A stretch of DNA of 64,000 bases from a gamma proteobacterium SCGC AAA076-P13 (lineage in GTDB: Bacteria; Pseudomonadota; Gammaproteobacteria; Magnimaribacterales; D2472): positions 124,001 to 188,000 of the forward strand of contig ARRA01000003.1 of assembly GCA_000384935.1 (NCBI GenBank). Reading direction: 5' to 3'. Positions 27,101 through 33,701 of the stretch are shown here, in pieces. The notes under the pieces were generated by a model that was given only the letters and a program-made list of their open reading frames with translations, ran no database searches and was not told the origin of the DNA. The first letter of the stretch is position 1, and each line of letters begins with the position of its first letter. A program made the position numbers and the translations under genes.

Positions 27101-27181
27101 GCAATTCCTCCGCCATTATTGTATGGATCAGGTTCAAAGAGTTTCCAAGGATCTCAGGCCGAAATGGCCACCCCTTTGCAA
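27101..27181 (-). promoter_or_regulatory. TPP riboswitch (thi-box) controlling the thiamine uptake operon
   Basis: Read on the minus strand, the conserved TPP aptamer elements occur in order: GGGGTG, CTGAGA, AACCTGATC, ATAATG and GCGGAGGAA. These correspond to the pyrimidine- and pyrophosphate-binding arms. The final conserved block contains GGAGGA (27106-27111), which is also the Shine-Dalgarno sequence 6 bases before the receptor ATG at 27100. The closing stem (TGCAA with TTGCA) reaches the start codon. Binding of TPP would therefore hide the ribosome site directly, so control at translation initiation is expected. There is no separate expression platform or terminator. Confidence 0.93.
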
Positions 27182-27283
27182 TTAAATTAGATATTAATAT
27201 GTTTAAAAAATAAAATCTAGCAGATAATAGATTTGCTTAGTTTTAAAAATTAAATTAACTAAAAGCTGTTATTATCATTTAAA

Positions 27284-27311
27284 GATTCGTGAATCCTGAG
27301 AACGTGTTCTC
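27284..27311. promoter_or_regulatory. two adjacent palindromes upstream of the MATE gene
   Basis: GATTC-GT-GAATC (27284-27295) and GAGAAC-GT-GTTCTC (27298-27311) are separated by two bases and share a GT centre. They lie about 45-70 bp before the MATE start codon and just downstream of a possible -10 (TATTAT, 27270-27275). They could be tandem operator sites or two small hairpins in the 5' leader. No T-run follows, so a terminator is unlikely. Confidence 0.4.
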
Positions 27312-27353
27312 TTTCACCCTTTAACCAAATAGATATTAATAAATGAGAAGGTT

Positions 27354-28700
27354 ATGGATAAGAGAACAGAGCAATTTTTAAAAGATCCAATATTTCCTTT
27401 GCTGATTAAAATGTCAGCGCCTAATACTGTTGCATTTTTAATAAATGCTGTGGTTGTTCTTGCTGAATTCTGGTTTATTAGTCAACTTGGTATAACTCCA
27501 TTAGCCGCTGTTACTTTGGCATTTCCTGCAATCATGCTAACTCAGCAGATGGCATTTGGGGCTCTTGGAGGAGCAGTCACTTCTTCTATTGCAAGAAGTC
27601 TTGGAGCTGCAGACAAGTCTAGGGCTGAAAAATTATTATGGCATTCTTTGTATATATCTTGCTTTGGAGCTTTAGCTTTTTTAATTATCTTTTTTATTTT
27701 TGGAGAGCCTCTATTGAGAATATTAGGTGGCACAGGTGCATTATTAGAGGAGTCTTTAGCTTATTGTTTTGTCTATTTATTGGGAGCGATAGTTGTTTGG
27801 CTATCAGGTAGCTTAACCGCGGCCCTCAGAGGGATGGGAGATATGCAATTTCCTGCAGTCCTAACGGTAATTTGTGCTGGTATACAAGTTTTTTTCTCTG
27901 CTGGATTTATATTAGGATCATTCGGTCTACCTAAACTTGGGCTTGTGGGATCTGCTTGGTCAATGATAGTTACTTCAGGATTTATGACATTAATAACTTT
28001 AATAAAAATTTCGAGCCCTTCATCGCCTGTAAGGCTTAAGCTCAAAAGACTAACAATTGAAAGAGAGTTATTCGAAGATATTTTTTCTGTTGCCTTGCCC
28101 GCATCTCTTTCGCCAATAATGACAGTTGCAACAGTTCTTTTACTGACAGGACTCATTGGTCAATTTGGAACATCTGCTATTGCCGGTTATGGAATTGGTT
28201 CAAGGGTAGAGTTCTTATTAATTCCTATTGTGTTCGGCATTGGGACTGCTATGACAGCTATGGTTGGAACAAATATAGGTGCCAAAAATATAGAGCGAGC
28301 AGAAAAAATAGGCATGGTTGGTGCAACAACAGCTGGATTGCTTTCGGCTGTTATCGGTCTAGCTTTAGCACTAACACCAAATCTTTGGATTGGTATTTTT
28401 ACATCAGATCCAGAGACCTTATTAGTTACAAAACAGTATATTCAAATTCTTGGTGTATGTTATGTATTTCAAGGATATGGACTTTCCCTGTATTTTGCAT
28501 CTCAGGGAGCCAATGCAATGAAATGGCCAATTATAATCACGGCCATCAGGCTTATAGTATTTTCTGTTTTGGCATTGGTAGCTGTTTACTGGCTCTCATA
28601 CGGGCTAGTTAGTATTTTTTATGCATCCGCTATAGCTATGGTTATTTTTGGAATTCTGATGGTGATTTCATTGAAAATGGGAGCTTGGAGAAATAACTGA
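27354..28700 (+). CDS. MATE-family multidrug/metabolite exporter
   Basis: A 448-residue inner-membrane antiporter with about twelve helices in two homologous halves. Typical MATE segments are IKMSAPNTVAFLINAVVVLAE at the N-terminus, ALRGMGDM, and the second-half start VALPASLSPI. These proteins export cationic compounds using Na+ or H+ gradients; the substrate is not readable. A GAGAAGG ribosome site precedes the ATG. It is divergent from the thiamine operon across 253 bp, but no riboswitch faces in its direction, so a link to thiamine is not supported. Confidence 0.88.
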   Translation: MDKRTEQFLKDPIFPLLIKMSAPNTVAFLINAVVVLAEFWFISQLGITPLAAVTLAFPAIMLTQQMAFGALGGAVTSSIARSLGAADKSRAEKLLWHSLYISCFGALAFLIIFFIFGEPLLRILGGTGALLEESLAYCFVYLLGAIVVWLSGSLTAALRGMGDMQFPAVLTVICAGIQVFFSAGFILGSFGLPKLGLVGSAWSMIVTSGFMTLITLIKISSPSSPVRLKLKRLTIERELFEDIFSVALPASLSPIMTVATVLLLTGLIGQFGTSAIAGYGIGSRVEFLLIPIVFGIGTAMTAMVGTNIGAKNIERAEKIGMVGATTAGLLSAVIGLALALTPNLWIGIFTSDPETLLVTKQYIQILGVCYVFQGYGLSLYFASQGANAMKWPIIITAIRLIVFSVLALVAVYWLSYGLVSIFYASAIAMVIFGILMVISLKMGAWRNN

Positions 28701-28714
28701 AATTAATTTATAAT
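28685..28714 (+). promoter_or_regulatory. promoter of the metal operon
   Basis: -35 TTGGAG (28685-28690, inside the end of the MATE gene), 18-bp spacer, -10 TATAAT (28709-28714). The predicted start near 28721 lies a few bases before the CsoR/RcnR-type operator and about 14-20 bases before the first possible start codons. Confidence 0.6.
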
Positions 28715-28725
28715 TTTATGGTAAG

Positions 28726-28742
28726 ATACCCCCCATGGGTAT
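28726..28742. promoter_or_regulatory. CsoR/RcnR-type operator
   Basis: The sequence ATACCCCCCATGGGTAT has inverted arms ATACCC and GGGTAT and an uninterrupted six-C tract. This is the feature known from FrmR, RcnR and CsoR operators (an A/T-flanked G/C tract). It sits just downstream of the promoter of the operon that encodes a CsoR/RcnR-family repressor (30136-30396), so autoregulation by that protein is the natural inference. It also covers the first candidate ATG (28735). Confidence 0.65.
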
Positions 28743-29340
28743 GTATAAAATAATAATTTTAGTTTTTTTAATGGTCTTTAATGCAGATGCAAGACCAATA
28801 TCCTACTCTGGTGGAACAACCATAATGTATAAATCAGATACCTTTAATGATTCTATTTACCTCCACTACTCACCAACCTACAAATATTCCATTGGCCTAG
28901 AAAGGGTTAAAAATAAATTTTATAAAAATACAGAAAACTATTTTCGTTTTACTTATTTGGTTAATAGAAAAAATACTGATATTTCTCAAAGAAATTTATA
29001 TTTCCAATCAGGTGTATTAGTAGATGATGCTGCTGGTTTTTTTTATGGCATGCATGGTGACTGGGAAACACGAAGATGGTTTTCTGGATTTGGCTACAAA
29101 GATACAAAGAATACTTTTGGTCAGGATTATACGGATCAGTATATCCAACTAGGTGTTGCGCCATATGTTGGTGACTATGGAGACCTGCACACATGGATAA
29201 TGATCAAAACAAAGAAAAACTCACTTACAAATACTCAGTCTACTTATCCAGAATTGAAGTTTTTCAAGGGCCCTACTCTAGTTAAGTTTGGTTATAGCGA
29301 TAAAACAGAATGGGATTTACACCTTATGTACAGATTTTAA
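28735..29340 (+). CDS. uncharacterised exported protein, first gene of the metal operon
   Basis: A 201-residue protein of no family I recognise. It has a signal peptide (cleavage near NADA), and the mature part has many alternating aromatic/polar strands ending in Phe (LHLMYRF), so a small outer-membrane barrel or a periplasmic beta protein is likely. Two in-frame starts are possible, 28735 and 28741; both lie in the CsoR/RcnR-type operator and neither has a clear Shine-Dalgarno sequence. It is followed 15 bp later by a metal-binding periplasmic protein, so a role in metal handling or export across the outer membrane is inferred from position only. Confidence 0.7.
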   Translation: MGMYKIIILVFLMVFNADARPISYSGGTTIMYKSDTFNDSIYLHYSPTYKYSIGLERVKNKFYKNTENYFRFTYLVNRKNTDISQRNLYFQSGVLVDDAAGFFYGMHGDWETRRWFSGFGYKDTKNTFGQDYTDQYIQLGVAPYVGDYGDLHTWIMIKTKKNSLTNTQSTYPELKFFKGPTLVKFGYSDKTEWDLHLMYRF

Positions 29341-29355
29341 AAAAAAGGAGAACTT

Positions 29356-29763
29356 ATGAAAAAAATATTATTAACTTTGTTACTTGCCAGCCCACTTGCT
29401 TGGGCTGAACAGGACCATGCCAATATGCATGATCATTCTCATGAAGGACATCTTCATGACACCATGGTTGACGGCAAAAATCTTGATGTTAGTGCTGAAA
29501 GGTTTGACGCATTTATGAATGAACTAACCAATGTTAATGTTGCTGTTGTTAGCGTTAAAGGGATGGTTTGTGATTTTTGTGCACGAGGTATTGCGAAAAC
29601 ATTTGAAAAAGACAAAACCGTACAAAAAATAGATGTTGATCTAGATAATGGAAAGGTATTGATTGCTTACTCTAAATCAAAAGACATTAATTACAGTGAA
29701 ATTGAGAAAAAAATTCTATCTAATGGACAGAGTATGTCAGATTTGCAAATACTAGAAATTTAA
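29356..29763 (+). CDS. periplasmic heavy-metal-associated (HMA) domain protein
   Basis: A 135-residue exported protein. A signal peptide (cleavage after PLAWA) is followed by a His-rich stretch (HANMHDHSHEGHLHD, about residues 21-35) and then one ferredoxin-like HMA domain with the metal-binding loop MVCDFCARG (CxxC). It resembles MerP or copper chaperones with an added His-rich arm. A strong AAGGAG ribosome site precedes the ATG. It probably binds a soft or borderline metal (Cu, Hg, Zn, Ni or Co) in the periplasm and hands it to the MerT-like membrane protein encoded next. Confidence 0.85.
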   Translation: MKKILLTLLLASPLAWAEQDHANMHDHSHEGHLHDTMVDGKNLDVSAERFDAFMNELTNVNVAVVSVKGMVCDFCARGIAKTFEKDKTVQKIDVDLDNGKVLIAYSKSKDINYSEIEKKILSNGQSMSDLQILEI

Positions 29764-29768
29764 TAGTT

Positions 29769-30134
29769 ATGGATGATAAGACTTCGAATTTCTTTTCTTT
29801 GTTTGCATCTTCTTCTACGCTGATATGTTGTGCCTTGCCAGCTATTTTTGTAGCGCTTGGAGCTGGAGCAAGTTTTGCGAGCTTAATAACAGTATTTCCA
29901 TTTCTAATTACCCTGTCCCAATATAAAACCTACATAACCTTATTAGCTTTTTTATTGATACTTCTAGCTGGCTATATCAACTACAAAACATACTATATGC
30001 CTTGTCCTGCTGACCCAGAACTAGGCAGAGCATGTTCGGAAACTAGAAAAAAATCTAGGTATCTGTACTATGCGTCTGTAGCAATTTTTTTATTCGCTAC
30101 AATTTTTACATATATAGTTCCGAGGTTTTTATAA
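29769..30134 (+). CDS. MerT-like small inner-membrane metal transport protein
   Basis: A 121-residue protein with three hydrophobic helices. The first helix carries the adjacent cysteines typical of MerT (LICCALPAIFVALGAGA). A later cytoplasm- or periplasm-facing loop holds two more cysteines (MPCPADPELGRACSE), as in MerT. MerT imports Hg(II) received from MerP, but no mercuric reductase (merA) or merR lies here, so mercury detoxification is not supported and another metal is likely. It starts 5 bp after the HMA gene and ends 1 bp before the repressor gene. Confidence 0.75.
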   Translation: MDDKTSNFFSLFASSSTLICCALPAIFVALGAGASFASLITVFPFLITLSQYKTYITLLAFLLILLAGYINYKTYYMPCPADPELGRACSETRKKSRYLYYASVAIFLFATIFTYIVPRFL

Positions 30135-30135
30135 A

Positions 30136-30396
30136 ATGAAACATCCATGTCATAAAGAGCAATTAACAAGCTTAAAAAGAATAGAGGGCCAGGTGAGAGG
30201 CGTTCAAGGAATGATTGAGGAAGGTCAATACTGCGTTGATATTCTTAATCAAATAAAAGCACTTAAGAATTCAATTATTACTGTTGAGGGCAAAATTCTA
30301 AAAACTCATTTGCGTGAATGCATTAAGGAATCTCTAAAAGGTGATGACGAATTTGATTTAAAAATTGATGAGATAATGAAGATTATGAAAAGATGA
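30136..30396 (+). CDS. CsoR/RcnR-family metal-sensing repressor
   Basis: An 86-residue all-alpha DUF156 regulator. LKRIEGQVRGVQGMIEEGQYCVDIL is the family core. Candidate metal ligands are Cys33, His58 and Cys62 (the C-H-C set of CsoR, with the same 25- and 4-residue spacing), plus His3 at the position used by RcnR and additional Cys5 and His6. The HCHC set is reminiscent of nickel sensors such as InrS as well as copper sensors, so the metal is undecided. It is expected to repress its own operon through the C-tract operator at 28726-28742 and to release it on metal binding. Confidence 0.9.
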   Translation: MKHPCHKEQLTSLKRIEGQVRGVQGMIEEGQYCVDILNQIKALKNSIITVEGKILKTHLRECIKESLKGDDEFDLKIDEIMKIMKR

Positions 30397-31070
30397 ACTT
30401 TTTAGTTAGGAAAGTTCATAAGTACCTAAGTTTTTTTATCTCTCTTCAGTTATTGCTTTGGACTATCTCAGGCATATACTTTGCTTTTAATAAGATTGAG
30501 CTCGTAAGAGGCGAACAATACCTTAATCATGTTGAAACATCTTTTGATTTAAGTAAGTTAAATTTTAAAATAGAGAAAGCTAAAGAAGTTAAATTCAAAA
30601 AAAGATTAGGTCAAGAGATTGTTATCATCACAACAAAGGACGCAACCAAGTATCTGAATATGCTTGGACAGCCTTTAGCAAAGATTTCTATGGAAGATGC
30701 TATAAATTCAGTTTCAAGCCAAACAGCTCTTTTGCCATTTGCTACCGAAGAAGTTGTGAATAAAAAATCAGGATCTGAATATAGAGGCAGATCATTGCCA
30801 ATTTATAGAGTAAAAAGTAAAAATGTTAAAGGTACTGAATTAAATGTTTACATTAATGTTTATTCAGCAGAGGTTGTGGCCATTAGATCTAATAAATGGA
30901 AAATATGGGATCTGATGTGGGGGTTTCATATTATGGATTGGAAAGAAAGAGATAATATCGACAACCTTCTTTTAAAAATATTTTCTATTTTAGCTTTAGT
31001 GAGCTCAGTGACAGGAATAATGTTGTTCTTTAAAATAGATTTTAAAGACGGCTCTAGGTCGACTAGATAA
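30393..31070 (+). CDS. PepSY-domain membrane protein
   Basis: A 225-residue protein with an N-terminal membrane helix (VRKVHKYLSFFISLQLLLWTISGIYFAF), a periplasmic PepSY-like domain and a C-terminal helix (about 195-215). It resembles one half of the PepSY-associated TM proteins that occur with metal or siderophore uptake systems; some family members are flavin-linked metal reductases, but no flavin motif is visible here. It overlaps the repressor gene by 4 bp (ATGA) and ends the metal operon. Confidence 0.75.
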   Translation: MNFLVRKVHKYLSFFISLQLLLWTISGIYFAFNKIELVRGEQYLNHVETSFDLSKLNFKIEKAKEVKFKKRLGQEIVIITTKDATKYLNMLGQPLAKISMEDAINSVSSQTALLPFATEEVVNKKSGSEYRGRSLPIYRVKSKNVKGTELNVYINVYSAEVVAIRSNKWKIWDLMWGFHIMDWKERDNIDNLLLKIFSILALVSSVTGIMLFFKIDFKDGSRSTR

Positions 31071-31091
31071 TAATAGTCTTGTACAAAAAAC

Positions 31092-31184
31092 TATTTCTTT
31101 TTTTCTTTTTTTGCTGCTCTTTTTTCTTTAAGAGTTTTACCTTTCTTCTTGTCGTTTTTTTGCTTGTCTAAACCTTTAGCCATG
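31092..31184 (-). CDS. 30-residue lysine-rich small protein
   Basis: The frame from ATG at 31182-31184 encodes MAKGLDKQKNDKKKG then KTLKEKRAAKKEKKK. About half the residues are Lys. An AAGGAAAG ribosome site lies 4-5 bases upstream. I recall very similar short Lys-rich proteins (MAKG...KTLKEKRAAK) in other gammaproteobacteria; their function is unknown, and nucleic-acid or ribosome association is a guess from charge. It stands alone between the metal operon and the first tRNA-Ile remnant and is too short for usual ORF cut-offs. Confidence 0.7.
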
Positions 31185-31244
31185 ATACTTTCCTTGCTTG
31201 GTTAGAAATAAGTATAAAGGAAATAAAAGTTAATGTTTAAAGAA

Positions 31245-31289
31245 TGGTGGGTCTGGGTGGACTCGAACCACCGACCTCACCCTTATCAG
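31245..31289 (-). repeat. tRNA-Ile 3'-end remnant (attachment site copy 1)
   Basis: 45 bp identical to 37614-37658, the 3' part of the intact tRNA-Ile(GAT) from the anticodon loop to CCA. The sequence beyond it (31290 onward) no longer forms a tRNA 5' half: the D-arm and anticodon stem do not pair. This is the classic product of site-specific integration into a tRNA 3' end. Confidence 0.9.
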
Positions 31290-31371
31290 AGGGCAGTGCT
31301 ATTGCTGATAAACCCTATAGTAAAGCCTTTTACACAATATGGGAAATTCACTACCCCATTTTTACCCCAAT

Positions 31372-31548
31372 TTAGTCATTAAAAAAAGCTGTGGCTTTTT
31401 CTTGTATCTGTTTTTTATCTTCTTCCTCTATTAGATGTTTGTATGGCTCTAGCCCCTTGTCTGATTTGTGGCGAGTGAATTCTTTAAGCTCATCTTGGTT
31501 CTTACAATTCTTGGCAACTACTGTAGCCGCAGTGTGTCTAAACAATAT
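31372..31548 (-). pseudogene. C-terminal remnant of a tyrosine recombinase (integrase)
   Basis: The frame of about 58 codons, with a stop just upstream (31549-31551), retains the end of a phage-type integrase: LFRHTAATVVA (the second active-site Arg region), then FTRHKSDKGLEPYKHL, in which His and the nucleophilic Tyr stand nine residues apart as in lambda-family recombinases. The N-terminal DNA-binding part and most of the catalytic domain are gone; the truncation point is 8-11 bp from the pstB stop. Two TACCCCA-type direct repeats between it and the tRNA remnant (about 31350-31370) may be old arm-type binding sites. Confidence 0.78.
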
Positions 31549-31558
31549 TCAATTATAT

Positions 31559-32389
31559 TCAGCCTGTTCTACCATGTATATAATTTTTAGTAAGCTCATG
31601 TTCTGGATCTTCAAATATTTTTTTTGTATCTCCCACCTCAATTAAATCGCCTAAATGAAAGTAAGCTGCTCTCTGTGAGACTCTTGCTGCCTGACTCATT
31701 GAATGAGTAACCATGACTATTGCATAATTTTCTTTAAGTTCATTTATTAGCCCTTCTATTTTTTCTGTTGCAATTGGATCTAATGCGGAACAGGGCTCAT
31801 CCATTAGAATCACATCAGGCTTAATCGCAATTGCTCTAGCTATGCACAATCTCTGTTGTTGACCGCCTGAGAGTGATGTACCAGGAGAATGAATTCTATC
31901 TTTTACTTCTTCTAGTAACCCTGCTCTGTCTAAGGATAAGTCAACCAACTCATCTAACTCTCTTTTAGATGATGTTATTCCATGAATCTTGGGTCCATAA
32001 GCAACATTTTCATAGATAGACTTTGGGAATGGATTGGGTTTTTGAAAAACCATACCGACCCTTGCTCTCAATAACACAACATCCATGTCACCAGAATAAA
32101 TATCTTCACCTTCAAGAGAAAATTCTCCAGTAACACGACATGAATCAATTGTGTCATTTAGCCTATTTAAACATCTAAGAAAAGTTGATTTTCCGCATCC
32201 GGAAGGACCAATAAGCGCAATCACTTCTGATTTGCCAACCTCAAGGTTAATGTTTTTCAGCGCTTGGTTTTCGCCATAGAAAACATTGCAGTCTTTTACA
32301 GACATAACAACATCCTTAGATGAGCTTATGCTACCTACTGTTTCAAATTCCTTTTTCTGATTTACATTATGTTGATCGATATTTTTCAT
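31559..32389 (-). CDS. pstB: phosphate ABC transporter ATP-binding protein
   Basis: A 276-residue ABC ATPase energising high-affinity phosphate import. Walker A is GPSGCGKST, the signature [14 protein letters not shown] and Walker [33 protein letters not shown] is specific to PstB, and the C-terminus (NYIHGRTG) is complete despite the adjacent integrase remnant. A roughly 25-residue non-conserved N-terminal extension precedes the domain. It follows pstA by 4 bp. The phoU gene that often follows pstB is absent. Confidence 0.96.
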   Translation of the reverse strand: MKNIDQHNVNQKKEFETVGSISSSKDVVMSVKDCNVFYGENQALKNINLEVGKSEVIALIGPSGCGKSTFLRCLNRLNDTIDSCRVTGEFSLEGEDIYSGDMDVVLLRARVGMVFQKPNPFPKSIYENVAYGPKIHGITSSKRELDELVDLSLDRAGLLEEVKDRIHSPGTSLSGGQQQRLCIARAIAIKPDVILMDEPCSALDPIATEKIEGLINELKENYAIVMVTHSMSQAARVSQRAAYFHLGDLIEVGDTKKIFEDPEHELTKNYIHGRTG

Positions 32390-32393
32390 ATTT

Positions 32394-33701
32394 TTACCAT
32401 TTTATTTCGTATTTATTTCTTAACCATATTGCTAATGAGTTCATGAGAAGAAGAAAAGTTAAAAGAACCATAATAGCTGCAGAAGTTTTTTCAACAAATC
32501 CTCTTTCTGGAGAATCAGCCCATAAGTAAACCTGAACTGGTAGAGCTGCTGAAGAGTCTAATGGAGATGAGGGAATGTCAACAACGAATGCCACCATTCC
32601 AATCATAATCAACGGCGCAGATTCACCCAATGCTCTAGCCATACCAATAATAGATCCTGTGAGTATTCCCGGAAGGGCTAAAGGAAGTATATGATCAAAA
32701 ATAGTCTGTATTTTTGAGGCACCAACTCCTAAAGCGGCGTCCCTTATACTTGGTGGGACTGACTGCAATGATGCTCTTGAGGCAATAATTACTACAGGAA
32801 AAGTCATGAGCGCTAAAACTAAGCCACCTACCAGAGGAGCTGAACGCGGCATCCCCAAATAATTAATAAAAACAGCCAACCCTAATAAGCCGTAGATGAT
32901 AGATGGTACTGCAGCTAAATTATTAATATTTACCTCAATAAAATCAATAAATCTATTTTTAGGAGCAAACTCTTCTAAGTATATTGCGGCAGCAACTCCT
33001 AATGGAAAAGCAATCATAAAAGTTATAGACAGCATCAATGCTGAACCAACTAAAGCTCCCAAAATTCCTGCTTGTTCAGATTCTCTAGAATCTCCAGATG
33101 TAAAAAGAGTTGTATTGAATTTATTCTCAATAATTTTTTGCTCTTGCAATTGTTTAATAAAATTAATTTGTGAATCTGATATTCTTCTTGAACTTTCGGG
33201 CAGGTCAACGTCTATATTCCCTTTTAATAGCATATCCACCTCATCATCTAAGGGAAGCCACAAATCAATTTGACTGCCAATCAATGAAATGTCTTCTATA
33301 ACTAGCCTTTGTATTTTTATACCAGCACCGGAACTAAGCAGTTCTCTTAATTCTCTTTTATCTGCTCTTGATTTGACTTTTGGGAACAACTTATAAAAAG
33401 CCTCATATACTATTCCATCAAAATCTCCATACCTTATCTCTTCTATATTGCCTGTTCTATCTGGATCAATATATTCATAATCTAAATTGACGTTTAATCT
33501 AATCTCTGCCTGATTGAATGCGGTATATCCTTTTGAGATTATGCTAGTAAAAAAAATGACTAAGAAAATTATTGCAACAAATATACTAAATTGACCATAT
33601 CTCTGAAATCTAGCCTCTTTCTTATATCTAGTTTTTAGATTTTTATTAACTATTTCTGTAATTGATGATTTATTCATACTGTTCTCTGTATTTTCTGACA
33701 A
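32394..33701 (-). CDS. pstA: phosphate ABC transporter permease A
   Basis: A 435-residue inner-membrane permease. The C-terminal half has the binding-protein-dependent transport fold (six helices, [33 protein letters not shown], the EAA-type loop [23 protein letters not shown]). Between the first helix (about 35-57) and this domain is a long periplasmic insert of about 150 residues, giving a protein longer than the roughly 300-residue E. coli PstA. Such extended forms occur in Vibrio- and Pseudomonas-type systems. It overlaps pstC by 32 bp. Confidence 0.94.
   Translation of the reverse strand: MSENTENSMNKSSITEIVNKNLKTRYKKEARFQRYGQFSIFVAIIFLVIFFTSIISKGYTAFNQAEIRLNVNLDYEYIDPDRTGNIEEIRYGDFDGIVYEAFYKLFPKVKSRADKRELRELLSSGAGIKIQRLVIEDISLIGSQIDLWLPLDDEVDMLLKGNIDVDLPESSRRISDSQINFIKQLQEQKIIENKFNTTLFTSGDSRESEQAGILGALVGSALMLSITFMIAFPLGVAAAIYLEEFAPKNRFIDFIEVNINNLAAVPSIIYGLLGLAVFINYLGMPRSAPLVGGLVLALMTFPVVIIASRASLQSVPPSIRDAALGVGASKIQTIFDHILPLALPGILTGSIIGMARALGESAPLIMIGMVAFVVDIPSSPLDSSAALPVQVYLWADSPERGFVEKTSAAIMVLLTFLLLMNSLAIWLRNKYEIKW

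Noticed and set aside
27284-27311. A rho-independent terminator for the thiamine operon side
   Set aside because: The hairpins have short stems and no T-run on either strand, and lie upstream of, not after, both transcription units.
27354-28700. MATE protein as a thiamine-related transporter because it is adjacent to the TPP riboswitch
   Set aside because: It is on the opposite strand; the riboswitch faces only the receptor operon.
29356-30134. A mercury-resistance (mer) operon
   Set aside because: MerP-like and MerT-like proteins are present, but no merA or merR is found and the regulator is CsoR/RcnR type, so another metal is more likely.
31245-31330. A second complete tRNA-Ile at 31.2 kb
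   Set aside because: Only the 3' 45 bases match; the 5' part cannot form the acceptor, D or anticodon stems.
31391-31645. An 84-residue plus-strand frame
   Set aside because: It lies over the integrase stub and the pstB 3' end on the other strand, with no ribosome site and no recognisable family.
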